From assembly GCF_030549525.1 (NCBI RefSeq), contig NZ_CP130831.1, positions 1,265,501 through 1,329,500 of the forward strand: a DNA stretch of 64,000 nt, written 5' to 3'. The notes beneath the pieces are model-generated. The model worked only from the letters and a program-made list of their open reading frames with translations. It was not told the origin of the DNA and did not search any database. This document shows, one piece after another, positions 1 to 8,745 of the stretch. The position numbers and the translations under genes are program-made. Source of the stretch: Stenotrophomonas sp. 704A1. GTDB lineage: Bacteria > Pseudomonadota > Gammaproteobacteria > Xanthomonadales > Xanthomonadaceae. How positions within the stretch are numbered: the stretch's first letter is position 1; each line of letters starts with the position of its first letter.

Positions 1-2064
1 GCCCTGCTGCCACTGAGCCTGCTGGCCGCCCTGCCCAGCGTTGCCGCTGCCCGTGGCCTGGAGATCCGCGACATGGTGGCCATGGACCGCGTTTCGGCGC
101 CGGTGCTGACCGCCGACGGCGGCACCGTGGTGTTCGCCAAGCGCAGCACCGATGCCAACCTCAAGGCCAGCACCGCGCTGTTCGCGCGCAACCTGCGCAC
201 CCGCGATGCGGCACCGCCGAAGCAGATCACCCCGGCCGGCTGGAACGTCAATTCGGCATCGCTGTCGGCCGATGGCCAGACCGTGTATTTCCTGAGCGCC
301 AAGAACGGCAGCCAGCAGCTGTACGCGCAGCCGATCAGTGGCGGCACGCCGCGCCAGCTGACCGATTTCCCGGTCGACGTGGACAGCTACCACGTGTCGC
401 CGCAGGACGACCGCGTGCTGTTCAGTGCCGGCGTGTTCCAGGCCTGCGCCTCGGACCTGGCCTGCACCGAGAAGAAGCTGAAGGACACGAAGGACGCCAA
501 GGCCAGTGGCCAGGTGTGGGATTCGCTGTTCGTGCGCCATTGGGACACCTGGAACGATGGCCGCCGCAACACGCTGTTCGTGGCACCGCTGCCGGCAGGC
601 AAGGCCGGTGCGGTGAAGGGCGCTTCGGCGCTGAGCGCGACCATCGACGGTGATGCGCCGTCCAAGCCGTTCGGTGGCAACGATGATTTCGCGTGGTCGC
701 CGGATGGCGCCAGCGTGGTCGCCAGCATCCGCGTGGCCGGCAAGCAGGAGCCGTGGTCGACCAACTTCGACCTGTACCGCTTCGACGCCGCCGGCAAGCA
801 GGCGCCGGTCAACCTGACCGCCGCCAACCCGGCCTGGGATGCCGGCCCGGTGTTCAGCGCCGACGGCAAGACCCTGTTCTACCGCGCGATGAAGCGCCCG
901 GGTTTCGAGGCCGACCGTTTCGGCCTGATGGCGATGGACCTGGCCAGCGGCAAGACCCGCGAGATCGCCCCGCAGTGGGATCGCTCGGCCGGCGGCATCA
1001 CCCTGTCCGCTGACGGCGCCAGCATCTACACCACCGCCGATGACCTCGGCGAGCACCCGCTGTTCCAGATCGACGTGGCCAGCGGCAAGGCCACCCGGCT
1101 GATCGGCGACGGCAGCGTGACCGCGGTCGACGTGGCCGGCAACAGCGTGGCGATCACCCGCAACAGCCTGAAGAGCAACGACCAGGTGCTGGTCGGCCTG
1201 CTGCCGGCCGCCGGCGAAGCCATCGGCGAGCTGCGCGCGCTGACCCCGGCCGCCGGAGACGTGCTGAAGGATGTCAGCTTCGGCGACTACGAACAGTTCG
1301 AGTTCAAGGGCTGGAACAACGACACCGTGCACGGCTACGTGGTCAAGCCGCACAACTACCAGGAAGGCAAGTCCTACCCGGTCGCGTTCCTGATCCACGG
1401 CGGCCCGCAGGGCAGCTTCGGCAACGGCTGGAGCTACCGTTGGAACCCGCAGACGTACGCGGGCCAGGGCTACGCAGTGGTGATGATCGACTTCCACGGC
1501 TCCACCGGCTACGGCCAGGCCTTCACCGATGCGATCAGCCAGCACTGGGGCGACCGCCCGCTGGAAGACCTGCAGAAGGGCTGGGACGCGGCGCTGAAGA
1601 AATATTCCTTCCTCAACGGCGACAAGGCCTGCGCGCTGGGCGCCAGCTACGGCGGCTTCATGGTCAACTGGATCGCCGGCAACTGGAACAGCCCGTTCAA
1701 GTGCCTGGTCAACCACGACGGTGTGTTCGACCAGCGCATGATGGGCTACGCCACCGAAGAACTGTGGTTCACCGAGTGGGAGCAGGGTGGTACCCCGTAC
1801 CAGAAGGCGGCGAACTACGAGAAGTTCAACCCGGTCAACCACGTGGCTGACTGGAAGAAGCCGATCCTGGTCATCCACGGCCAGCAGGACTTCCGTATTC
1901 CGGTTGAGCAGGGCCTGGCCGCGTTCACTGCGGCGCAGCGCCAGGGCATCGAATCGAAGTTCCTGTACTTCCCGGATGAGAACCACTGGGTGCTGAAGCC
2001 GAACAACAGCATCCTGTGGCATGACACCGTCAACGCCTGGCTGAAGCAGCACATCGGCAATTGA
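1..2064 (+). CDS. S9 family prolyl oligopeptidase-type peptidase (5' end cut off)
   Basis: Serine peptidase of the prolyl oligopeptidase / dipeptidyl aminopeptidase family, probably exported and cleaving peptides in the periplasm. The frame is open from base 1. The first ~20 residues are hydrophobic and end in an AAA-type signal-peptidase site, so only the first few codons are missing; the ATG at 73 is internal. Residues ~25-400 of the visible part are a WD40-like propeller and ~440-687 the alpha/beta-hydrolase domain. The catalytic triad is visible as Ser549 in GASYGGF, Asp630 in QQDFRIP and His662 in DENHW. A GC-rich hairpin (2075-2092) and a SMAG dimer follow. Family is firm; the natural substrate is not known. 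Confidence 0.93.
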   Translation, partial: ALLPLSLLAALPSVAAARGLEIRDMVAMDRVSAPVLTADGGTVVFAKRSTDANLKASTALFARNLRTRDAAPPKQITPAGWNVNSASLSADGQTVYFLSAKNGSQQLYAQPISGGTPRQLTDFPVDVDSYHVSPQDDRVLFSAGVFQACASDLACTEKKLKDTKDAKASGQVWDSLFVRHWDTWNDGRRNTLFVAPLPAGKAGAVKGASALSATIDGDAPSKPFGGNDDFAWSPDGASVVASIRVAGKQEPWSTNFDLYRFDAAGKQAPVNLTAANPAWDAGPVFSADGKTLFYRAMKRPGFEADRFGLMAMDLASGKTREIAPQWDRSAGGITLSADGASIYTTADDLGEHPLFQIDVASGKATRLIGDGSVTAVDVAGNSVAITRNSLKSNDQVLVGLLPAAGEAIGELRALTPAAGDVLKDVSFGDYEQFEFKGWNNDTVHGYVVKPHNYQEGKSYPVAFLIHGGPQGSFGNGWSYRWNPQTYAGQGYAVVMIDFHGSTGYGQAFTDAISQHWGDRPLEDLQKGWDAALKKYSFLNGDKACALGASYGGFMVNWIAGNWNSPFKCLVNHDGVFDQRMMGYATEELWFTEWEQGGTPYQKAANYEKFNPVNHVADWKKPILVIHGQQDFRIPVEQGLAAFTAAQRQGIESKFLYFPDENHWVLKPNNSILWHDTVNAWLKQHIGN

Positions 2065-2074
2065 TGACTGCAGC

Positions 2075-2092
2075 GCCGCCCTTCGGGGCGGC
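2075..2092 (+). terminator. GC hairpin after S9 peptidase gene
   Basis: A 7-bp GC stem with a TTC loop lies 11 bases past the stop codon. No T tract follows, so it may only be a weak terminator or a 3'-end stabiliser. Confidence 0.4.
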
Positions 2093-2104
2093 GTCCTGCT
2101 TTCT

Positions 2105-2175
2105 GTAGAGCCGAGCCCTGCTCGGCTGCTCTGCCCTCCTTCCACCAACAGCAGCCGAGCATGGCTCGGCTCTAC
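2105..2175. repeat. SMAG repeat dimer (GTAG...CTAC)
   Basis: Two facing GTAG-headed palindromes. The left unit is GTAGAGCCGAGC-CCT-GCTCGG and the right unit ends in GGCTCGGCTCTAC. This is the SMAG-type REP sequence known from S. maltophilia, and such dimers can form a long hairpin in RNA. The right unit contains an ATG (2161) in frame with the next gene, which misleads start calling. Confidence 0.85.
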
Positions 2176-2187
2176 ACGAGCGCCTGC

Positions 2188-3432
2188 ATGCCTTCGACCG
2201 CCCTGATCCAGAACGACATCGTCGTGTTCGGTTTGATCGCCGCCACCCTGGGCGCCGTGTTCTGGACCGCCTCGCGCGAGCAGGGGCTGTGGAAGCGCTT
2301 CTACACCTTCGTGCCGGCGCTGCTGCTGTGCTATCTGCTGCCGGGCATCTACAACACCGTCGGCCTGATCGACGGGCAGAACACCCAGCTCTACAACCCG
2401 GTGGCGCGCGACATCCTGCTGCCGGCGGCGCTGATCCTGCTCACCCTGGCAGTGGACATCAAGGGCATCCTGCGGCTGGGCCCGAAGCTGGTGCTGATGT
2501 ACCTGGGCGCGTCGGCCAGCATCATGCTCGGTGCGGTGGTGGCCTTCCTGCTGATGCGCGCCGTGCATCCGGAAACCGTGGCCGGCGATACCTGGGCCGG
2601 CATGGCCGCGCTCGCCGGCAGCTGGATCGGCGGCGGCGCCAACATGCTGGCAATGCGTGAGGTATTCGATGTCAACGCCACCACGTTCGGCCAGTTCGCG
2701 GTGGTCGATGTCGGCGTGGGCTATGTGTGGATGGCGGTGCTGATCTTCCTGGCCGGTCGCGCGGCGAAGATCGACGCGCGCAGCGGCGCCGATACCTCGG
2801 CCATCGATGAACTGAAGGAGCGCATCGCACGCTTCCAGGCCGAGCACGAACGCATCCCCAGCCTGACCGACCTGATGCTGATCGTCGCAGTGGCCTTTGG
2901 TGGCGTCGGCCTGGCCCATGCCATCGGCGCGCCGCTGGCAGCGTGGTTCAAGGCGAACGTCAGCTGGGCCGCGCAGTTCAGCCTGGATGCGCCGTTCGTG
3001 TGGGTGGTGGTGTTGTCCACGACGCTCGGCCTGGGCCTGAGCTTCACCCGCGCGCGCACGCTGGAGGGCGCCGGCGCATCGCGGCTGGGGTCGTTGCTGC
3101 TGTATTTCCTGATCGCCTGCATCGGCATGCAGATGGATCTGCTGGCGCTGCTGGACCGGCCGTGGCTGTTCCTGCTCGGGCTGATCTGGATCGCCGTGCA
3201 CATCGTGCTGCTGTGGTGCCTGGGCAAACTGTTGAAGGTGCCGTTCTTCTACTTTGCCATTGGTTCGCAATCGAACATCGGCGGGCCGGCGTCGGCGCCG
3301 GTGGTGGCGGCCGCGTTCCATCCCGCGCTGGCGCCGGTGGGCGTGCTGCTCGGCACGATGGGCTATGCCACCGGCACGTACCTGGCCTACATCGTCGGCA
3401 TCACCCTGCGCGCGTTGGCAGGGCAGGGCTGA
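2188..3432 (+). CDS. DUF819 family integral membrane protein
   Basis: A 414-residue protein made almost entirely of hydrophobic segments (roughly ten to twelve helices), with one charged loop near residues 195-225. It looks like the DUF819 (YjcL-like) family, which resembles transporters but has no established substrate. I place the start at ATG 2188. The in-frame ATG at 2161 lies inside a SMAG repeat and would add a non-hydrophobic leader encoded by repeat DNA. The gene stands alone between two SMAG elements. Gly-rich helix motifs such as GSWIGGGANMLAM and SNIGGPASAP are the best-conserved-looking parts. Confidence 0.8.
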   Translation: MPSTALIQNDIVVFGLIAATLGAVFWTASREQGLWKRFYTFVPALLLCYLLPGIYNTVGLIDGQNTQLYNPVARDILLPAALILLTLAVDIKGILRLGPKLVLMYLGASASIMLGAVVAFLLMRAVHPETVAGDTWAGMAALAGSWIGGGANMLAMREVFDVNATTFGQFAVVDVGVGYVWMAVLIFLAGRAAKIDARSGADTSAIDELKERIARFQAEHERIPSLTDLMLIVAVAFGGVGLAHAIGAPLAAWFKANVSWAAQFSLDAPFVWVVVLSTTLGLGLSFTRARTLEGAGASRLGSLLLYFLIACIGMQMDLLALLDRPWLFLLGLIWIAVHIVLLWCLGKLLKVPFFYFAIGSQSNIGGPASAPVVAAAFHPALAPVGVLLGTMGYATGTYLAYIVGITLRALAGQG

Positions 3433-3439
3433 TCCAGCG

Positions 3440-3464
3440 GTAGCGCCCGGCCATGCCCGGCGAG
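3440..3464 (+). repeat. SMAG repeat monomer
   Basis: Single GTAGCGCCCGGCCATGCCCG-type palindrome just after the DUF819 gene stop codon. Confidence 0.75.
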
Positions 3465-3484
3465 CCGCATCGCGGCGGCAGGCG

Positions 3485-3973
3485 TTACGCCACCGGCAAT
3501 CCGCGTTCAACCAACCATGCTTTCGCGTCTTCGGCGTCGTGCTCGAACCACGCCTTCGTCGACCCCAGCCGATACGTATAGCCCCACGCATCCATGTCGG
3601 CCATCAGCTGTTCGCTGCCGACGCCCGGCAGGTGCCCGGCCAGCACGATCTGCAGGTAGCAGGTGGCGTCTTCCTCGGGTACCGAGTCGGTGGCATCGGT
3701 ATGCACCTGCGCACGCCGCTCCGGCGGCAGCACGATCAGGTGGCAGGCTTCGTGCAGCATCGAGTGCACGGGCGTGTCATCGCGCACGTAGACGTCGCTG
3801 GCGATGATCCCGGCCTCAGGCTCGCCCCAGTAACTGCCGGGAATCGGCGCGCCGGCGGCAACGTGGTGCAGGCGCAGGTCATGCGCCGCCAGCAGGCGCT
3901 GCGCATCGGCGAAGGCGATATCGCCAACGCGGGTGACGTTCGGTTCGGGCGTGGTGTCGGTCATGCGGGTCAT
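3485..3973 (-). CDS. Conserved protein with HExxH motif (putative metallopeptidase-like)
   Basis: A 162-residue soluble protein with no signal peptide. The notable feature is an HExxH motif (H74-E75-A-C-H78) in a hydrophobic stretch, the usual zinc-binding core of metallopeptidases. I see no clear third ligand, although acidic residues follow (E98, E99, D100), so activity is not proven. The open frame runs up to 4072, but that would overlap minE by about 60 bases and encodes an Arg/Cys-rich leader. Starts at 3973 (GGGG upstream) or 3964 are much more likely. It lies 37 bases after minE with a GC hairpin between. I do not recognise a named family. Confidence 0.7.
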   Translation of the reverse strand: MTRMTDTTPEPNVTRVGDIAFADAQRLLAAHDLRLHHVAAGAPIPGSYWGEPEAGIIASDVYVRDDTPVHSMLHEACHLIVLPPERRAQVHTDATDSVPEEDATCYLQIVLAGHLPGVGSEQLMADMDAWGYTYRLGSTKAWFEHDAEDAKAWLVERGLPVA

Positions 3974-3977
3974 GCAG

Positions 3978-4003
3978 CCCCGCCCATGCAGGCACGGGCG
4001 GGG
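3978..4003 (-). terminator. GC hairpin between minE and HExxH gene
   Basis: Inverted repeat CCCCGCCC / GGGCGGGG, 8-bp stem and 10-base loop, just after minE. There is no T tract. It could weaken read-through from the min operon or simply be structure around the next start codon. Confidence 0.35.
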
Positions 4004-4010
4004 CAGGGCG

Positions 4011-4271
4011 TCAGGGTTTGTCCGGGCCTTCCGGCAGCGCCACGGAGATGTCCAGCACGTCGTGCTGGCCATCCTTGACCAGATCCACCTTCACCGCATC
4101 GACGTCGATGTTGACGTACTTCTTGATCACTTCCAGCAGCTCGCGCTGCAGGAGCGGCAGGTAATCGGGACCGCCGCGGTTGCTGCGTTCCTGCGCAATG
4201 ATGATCTGCAGGCGGTTCTTGGCGGTTTCGGCGGTGGTCTTCTTCGCTTTGAGGAAATCAAACAGGCCCAT
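4011..4271 (-). CDS. minE: Cell division topological specificity factor MinE
   Basis: An 86-residue MinE, normal length. It binds MinD on the membrane, triggers its ATPase and drives the pole-to-pole Min oscillation that keeps FtsZ rings at midcell. The N-terminal amphipathic start [11 protein letters not shown] is the membrane-targeting helix. The anti-MinCD helix follows ([14 protein letters not shown]), and the C-terminal half is the topological-specificity dimer domain. The ATG lies two bases after the minD stop codon, so the genes are translationally close. It is the last gene of the GNAT-minC-minD-minE run. Confidence 0.97.
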   Translation of the reverse strand: MGLFDFLKAKKTTAETAKNRLQIIIAQERSNRGGPDYLPLLQRELLEVIKKYVNIDVDAVKVDLVKDGQHDVLDISVALPEGPDKP

Positions 4272-4273
4272 GC

Positions 4274-5083
4274 TTACCCTCCGAACAGCTTGCTGAAGAA
4301 GCCCTTCTTCTCGACGTTGGTGAAGCGCATCGGGCGTTCTTCGCCGAGGATGCGCGCGACGGCGTCGTCATAGGCCTGGCCGGCAGCCGACTCGGCATCC
4401 AGGATGACCGGCTCGCCCTTGTTGGAGGCGTTGAGCACGTCGCCGGACTCGGGGATCACACCGATCGCCTTCAGGCCGAGGACTTCCTCGACGTCGGCGA
4501 TGCTGAGCATCTCGCCGCTTTCCACGCGCACCGGGGTGTAGCGGGTCAGCAGCAGGAAGGCCGGCACGTCCTGGCCGGACTCGGCCTTGTGGGTCTTGGA
4601 ATCGAGCAGGCCGATGATGCGGTCCGAGTCGCGTACCGACGAGACTTCCGGGTTCACCACCACCACGGCGCGGTCGGCGAAGTACATCGCCAGGAAGGCG
4701 CCCTTCTCGATGCCGGCCGGGGAGTCGCAGATGATGAAGTCGAAGCCGTCGGCGGCCAGGTCCTTCAGCACCTTGCCCACGCCTTCCTGGGTCAGTGCGT
4801 CCTTGTCGCGGGTCTGCGAGGCGGCCAGCACGTAGAGGTTGTCGAAGCGCTTGTCCTTGATCAGGGCCTGCTTGAGGGTCGCTTCGCCGTGCACGACATT
4901 GACGAAGTCGTACACCACGCGGCGTTCGCAGCCCATGATCAGATCGAGGTTGCGCAGGCCGACGTCGAAGTCGATCACCGCCACCTTCTTGCCGCGCCGG
5001 GCCAGGCCGCAGGCCAGGCTCGCGCTGGAAGTGGTCTTGCCGACGCCGCCCTTGCCGGAGGTGACTACGATGATTTCAGCCAA
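4274..5083 (-). CDS. minD: Septum site-determining ATPase MinD
   Basis: A 269-residue deviant Walker-A ATPase of the ParA/MinD family that cycles on and off the inner membrane, recruiting MinC and MinE. Visible features are the signature P-loop SGKGGVGKT at residues 9-17 (K11 and K16), the switch region DSPAGIE, and the C-terminal amphipathic membrane helix [11 protein letters not shown]. The start is a TTG at 5083, preceded by AGGAGA. It yields the family-standard [11 protein letters not shown]-terminus, and upstream ATGs in the frame add unrelated residues. Length matches E. coli MinD (270). Confidence 0.97.
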   Translation of the reverse strand: MAEIIVVTSGKGGVGKTTSSASLACGLARRGKKVAVIDFDVGLRNLDLIMGCERRVVYDFVNVVHGEATLKQALIKDKRFDNLYVLAASQTRDKDALTQEGVGKVLKDLAADGFDFIICDSPAGIEKGAFLAMYFADRAVVVVNPEVSSVRDSDRIIGLLDSKTHKAESGQDVPAFLLLTRYTPVRVESGEMLSIADVEEVLGLKAIGVIPESGDVLNASNKGEPVILDAESAAGQAYDDAVARILGEERPMRFTNVEKKGFFSKLFGG

Positions 5084-5118
5084 AGGACTTCTCCTGATGA
5101 TTCTGTTTGGGGGCTGCG

Positions 5119-5916
5119 TCAGTCCAGCGCAGCGATCTTGATCTGGTCCTGTTCCAGCCACACCTGCACGGCCTTGCCGCGCAGGGTGTCCGGGACATCG
5201 TCCAGTACCTTGTAGTGGCCTGCAATGGCGACCAGTTCCGCATGGAAATCACGGCAGAAAATGCGTGCCGCGGTGTTGCCCTGGGCCCCTGCCAGCGCGC
5301 GGCCGCGCAGGGTCCCGTAGATATGGATGCTGCCGTCGGCGATGACCTCGGCGCCTGCGCCGACGGTGGCCATCACGGTCAGGTCGCAGTTCTCGGCATA
5401 CAGCTGCTGGCCCGAGCGCACGTTGCCCAGCTGCATGCGGCCCGGTTGCGGTGCGCTGGCGTCGGCCACCCTGGCCAGCGGCGTGGCCGGTGCCGGCTTC
5501 GGTTCGGCACGCACGGCACGACGCGGTTCGGCCGGCGGCGGCGGCGGTGGCGCCGGCGCCGGTTCGACGTCGGCACGCTCGTACTGCGCCCGGAACTTGG
5601 CCAGCAGCGGCAGGCCGAGCTGCTGCGACAGCAGGTCGACCGCGCTGGTGCCGTAGGCCAGCGCCACCGGCAGCACGCCGGCGCCACGCAGGCCATCCAC
5701 CAGCGCCTGTGCCGTGGCCACGTCGGGCACCTGGCTCAACCCGCCAAAGTCCAGGATCACCGCCGCGCGACCGAACAGCTTCGGTGCACGGGTGACGCGC
5801 TCCTGCATTTCCTGCACGAGGCGTTCGACATCAAGGGTGCGGATGCGCAGGTTGGCGATGCCCACCTGGCCGATCTTCAGTTCACCGGCCTGTTCGTAAT
5901 CGAAATTCACCGCCAC
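5119..5916 (-). CDS. minC: Septum site-determining protein MinC
   Basis: The FtsZ-polymerisation inhibitor of the Min system. The N-terminal domain (residues ~1-110) is the FtsZ-inhibiting fold. It is joined by a Pro/Ala-rich linker, with a run of six prolines, to the C-terminal beta-helix that dimerises and binds MinD (hydrophobic rungs such as GSIHIYGTLRGRA and ARIFCRDFHAEL). I choose GTG 5916 (MAVNFDYEQ), which has GGGGAC upstream and lies two bases from the preceding acetyltransferase stop. The longer open frame to 6027 lies inside that gene. The 265 residues are slightly long because of the linker. Confidence 0.93.
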   Translation of the reverse strand: MAVNFDYEQAGELKIGQVGIANLRIRTLDVERLVQEMQERVTRAPKLFGRAAVILDFGGLSQVPDVATAQALVDGLRGAGVLPVALAYGTSAVDLLSQQLGLPLLAKFRAQYERADVEPAPAPPPPPPAEPRRAVRAEPKPAPATPLARVADASAPQPGRMQLGNVRSGQQLYAENCDLTVMATVGAGAEVIADGSIHIYGTLRGRALAGAQGNTAARIFCRDFHAELVAIAGHYKVLDDVPDTLRGKAVQVWLEQDQIKIAALD

Positions 5917-5918
5917 GC

Positions 5919-6515
5919 TCAGGTCCCCGTCGGCCGTTGTGCCTGCGCCGGCAGCTGCCGGTCGCGCGCCCACGCAACATCGGGCAGCTTGCCCGCGTAG
6001 GTTTCGTGCACCCACGGATAGCTGCACAGTTCCTTGGCCAGCATGCTGGCGCGCACGTCCACCTGCGGCATGGTGTTCTGGCCCAGCTCGCGGAAGCCGA
6101 AGCTGCCGTGGAAGAGCAGGGCGGCGTCGGCGCCGTGGTCCAGGAACACCTCGCAGGTCATCTGCGGGTAGCGCAGTTCGGCAAAACTCTGTGCATCGGC
6201 ATAGAACGCACGGCCGACGCCACCACCGCGGCGGCGGCTGGCGACCACGATGCGGTCGATATAGAAGAAGGGGGTGTCCAGCTGCTGCTTGAACCAGGCG
6301 AAATTGCTGCTGTCGTGCTGGCTGTCGCTGCCGAAGCCGATCAGGAAGCCGGCCAGGTTGCCGTCGCGCTCGGCGACGCGGAAATATTCAGCGGTTTCAT
6401 AGAACAGGCGCAGGCGGTCGGCATCCAGCGGAAGGATGGCCAGGCCAGCGTTGTTGTTCAAAGCCAGGACGGAATCGAGCTCGTGCTCGCGCACGTCGCG
6501 GATGACAATCGACAT
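5919..6515 (-). CDS. GNAT family N-acetyltransferase
   Basis: A 198-residue Gcn5-related acetyltransferase. The fold is visible in the central beta strand FFYIDRIVVASRRRGGGVGR, where the R-x-x-G-x-G/A acetyl-CoA pyrophosphate loop is RRGGGVGRA. A later strand reads MTCEVFLDHG and a GF.E motif follows (FHGSFGFRELG). GGAG lies five bases before the ATG. The gene ends two bases before the minC GTG, so it is the first gene of the min transcription unit. The acceptor substrate cannot be told. A link to division is only suggested by position. Confidence 0.85.
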   Translation of the reverse strand: MSIVIRDVREHELDSVLALNNNAGLAILPLDADRLRLFYETAEYFRVAERDGNLAGFLIGFGSDSQHDSSNFAWFKQQLDTPFFYIDRIVVASRRRGGGVGRAFYADAQSFAELRYPQMTCEVFLDHGADAALLFHGSFGFRELGQNTMPQVDVRASMLAKELCSYPWVHETYAGKLPDVAWARDRQLPAQAQRPTGT

Positions 6516-6664
6516 TGTGACTCCGTGGGGTAACGCGGTTGGTCCAGCACAGGACCCTGCGCACGATTATTGCATGCCCGGGGTGGGCTGCGGCATGAAC
6601 AGGGGATATGGCCAAACATGACTTTCGGCGCTTGGGCCCGCAGGCGCACAGGCTACGATGGGAC

Positions 6665-7870
6665 ATGCTGGCCCGACTGAACCACAATGCGATGCTGCGC
6701 TACTCCGGGCTGTTCACCTGGGGCACCGTCGGCCTTTGGCTCGCGATCTACCTGATCGACCCGGTCTCGCTGACCCTGGAGAGCCTGGACGGCGAGGCAG
6801 GCTACCGGATCATTCCCTGGGCCTCGGCCTACCTGGCCTTCGGCGTCGTGTACTGGGTACTGACCCGTTCGCTGGGCGAGAGCCGTCCGGGCTTCTTCGA
6901 CCACGCCGCCCTGATCCTGCTGACCGGCTGCGCGATCGGGGTGAGCTATTTCTCCGGCACCGCGCTGGGCAGCATCCTGCTGATGGTCGTGGCCGGGCTG
7001 CTGCCATGGCTGCTGGGGCCGCGCATCGGCGTGGTCTGGCTGGTGGCCAGCAACCTGGCCGTGCTGCCGGTCTACATCCAGCCACTGGGCTTCCCGCCGG
7101 TCATCGCCGTGCTGCAGGCGGTCGGCTACATGGGCTTCTCCAGCTTCGTGTTCGTCATCGCCCTGGTCGCCCGTCGCCAGGCCGAGGCGCGCGAGGAGCA
7201 GCGCCGCCTGAATGCCGAGCTGCGTGCCACCCGCGCCCTGCTGGCCGAGAGCGCGCGGGTCAATGAACGCACCCGTATTTCGCGCGAACTGCATGACCTG
7301 CTGGGCCACCAGCTGACCGCGCTGACCCTGAACCTGGAGGTGGCCGGGCACCTGGCCGAAGGGCAGGCGCTGGACCACGTGAAGCGCTCGCACACCCTGG
7401 CCAAGCTGTTGCTGGGCAACGTGCGTGAAGTGGTCAGCCAGCTGCGCGAGACCGGCGCGATCGACCTGGCCGCGGCGCTGCGCCCGCTCACCGAGAACGT
7501 GCCCTCGTTGGACATCCAGCTGGAGATCGAGGAGCCGCTGAACGTGGAGGACCCGCAGCGGGCCCACGTGCTGCTGCGCTGCACCCAGGAGATCATCACC
7601 AATACCGTGCGCCACGCCAGCGCCCGCCACCTGTGGCTGCGGGTGTACCGTGAGGCCCCGGACCTGGTCGTGGTCGAGGCCCGCGATGACGGTGTCGGTG
7701 CGGAAACGGTCAATGTGGGCAATGGCTTGCGCGGCATGCGCGAGCGCCTGCAACAATGTGGCGGCCAGCTGCAGGTGGAGACCCGCCCCGGAGAGGGCTT
7801 CCGGCTGCGGGCCGCGGTGCCGGCCACGGTTCTGGCCGCCCTTACCCAGGTTCCTGAAGGAGTGCGTTGA
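6665..7870 (+). CDS. Sensor histidine kinase, HisKA_3 (NarL-partner) type
   Basis: Inner-membrane sensor kinase of the DesK/NarX class. Residues ~1-175 hold about six hydrophobic helices with very short loops, so the signal is probably sensed in or at the membrane. A linker helix and the HisKA_3 dimerisation domain follow, with phospho-acceptor His210 in ELHDLLGH, then the HATPase_c lid (EIITNTVRHA, DDGVGA, NGLRGMRERL). An upstream in-frame ATG at 6608 is possible but would add 19 polar residues and has a poor ribosome-site spacing. The stop overlaps the next start (TGATG), so the regulator gene is translationally coupled. Confidence 0.9.
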   Translation: MLARLNHNAMLRYSGLFTWGTVGLWLAIYLIDPVSLTLESLDGEAGYRIIPWASAYLAFGVVYWVLTRSLGESRPGFFDHAALILLTGCAIGVSYFSGTALGSILLMVVAGLLPWLLGPRIGVVWLVASNLAVLPVYIQPLGFPPVIAVLQAVGYMGFSSFVFVIALVARRQAEAREEQRRLNAELRATRALLAESARVNERTRISRELHDLLGHQLTALTLNLEVAGHLAEGQALDHVKRSHTLAKLLLGNVREVVSQLRETGAIDLAAALRPLTENVPSLDIQLEIEEPLNVEDPQRAHVLLRCTQEIITNTVRHASARHLWLRVYREAPDLVVVEARDDGVGAETVNVGNGLRGMRERLQQCGGQLQVETRPGEGFRLRAAVPATVLAALTQVPEGVR

Positions 7871-8511
7871 TGATTCGCGTCTGCCTGGTCGATGACCAAA
7901 CCCTGGTGCGGCAGGGAATCCGCTCGCTGCTGGCGCTCGACGACGGCATCGAAGTGGTGGCCGAAGCGGCCGATGGGCGCCAGGCGGTCGAGCTGATCCC
8001 GCAGATCCGTCCGGACGTGGTGCTGATGGACATGCGCATGCCGGTGATGTCCGGGCTGGAGGCGCTGCAGGTGCTGTCGCGGCAGGAACAGTTGCCGCCG
8101 ACCATCATCCTCACCACCTTCGACGACGACCAGCTGGTGCTGGCCGGGCTCAAGGCCGGGGCCAAGGGCTACCTGCTCAAGGACGTGACCCTGGCGCAGC
8201 TGGTCGGCGCCATCCGCACGGTGGCCGAGGGCGGCTCGCTGGTGCAGCCGGCGGTGACCCAGCGCCTGCTGTCCGGGCTGGAGCACATGCGCAACGACTT
8301 CGTCAGCCTGGACCGTCCGGATCCGCTGACCGACCGTGAAACCGAGATCCTGCGGCTGATGGCCAGCGGTTTCTCCAACAAGGAGATCGCCAATTCGCTG
8401 GGGGTCGCCGAAGGAACGATCAAGAACCACGTATCCAACATCCTCTCCAAGCTGGGCGTACGTGACCGTACGCGCGCGGTCCTGAAAGCGTTTGAACTCC
8501 AGCTGGTCTGA
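7870..8511 (+). CDS. NarL/LuxR family response regulator
   Basis: A 213-residue two-domain transcription regulator. The receiver domain has the acidic pair D8-D9, phospho-acceptor Asp54 (VVLMDMRMP) and switch Lys104 (GYLLKD). The C-terminal LuxR-type helix-turn-helix reads LTDRETEILRLMASGFSNKE followed by GTIKNHVSNILSKLGV. It is coupled to the upstream kinase by a one-base stop/start overlap, so the two are a cognate pair. Target genes cannot be inferred. The downstream SRPBCC gene is separated by 234 bases and is not obviously part of the unit. Confidence 0.93.
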   Translation: MIRVCLVDDQTLVRQGIRSLLALDDGIEVVAEAADGRQAVELIPQIRPDVVLMDMRMPVMSGLEALQVLSRQEQLPPTIILTTFDDDQLVLAGLKAGAKGYLLKDVTLAQLVGAIRTVAEGGSLVQPAVTQRLLSGLEHMRNDFVSLDRPDPLTDRETEILRLMASGFSNKEIANSLGVAEGTIKNHVSNILSKLGVRDRTRAVLKAFELQLV

Positions 8512-8745
8512 GGAAAATCCTTTTGCGACAAAGACTTGGGGCATTGCGCAGGCCCAGGCGCCGGTAGGCCCCCTACATGCCGGGTACGCGGATGCGGTAC
8601 CCTTGGAATTCTTTGTCCATACAAATGCGCTGCCGGCACGGAAACCGGTGCGCCAATCCCGATAACCAATGCCCGCGAAGCCTGCTAGGATTGGCGCTTC
8701 GCTTCAATCAACCCGGCCGTGGGATCGGCCCCGGAGACTCTCTGA

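Noticed and set aside
5107..6000. A plus-strand open frame opposite minC
   Set aside because: Rich in Arg, His and Gln, and antisense to minC and the acetyltransferase, which have clear domains.
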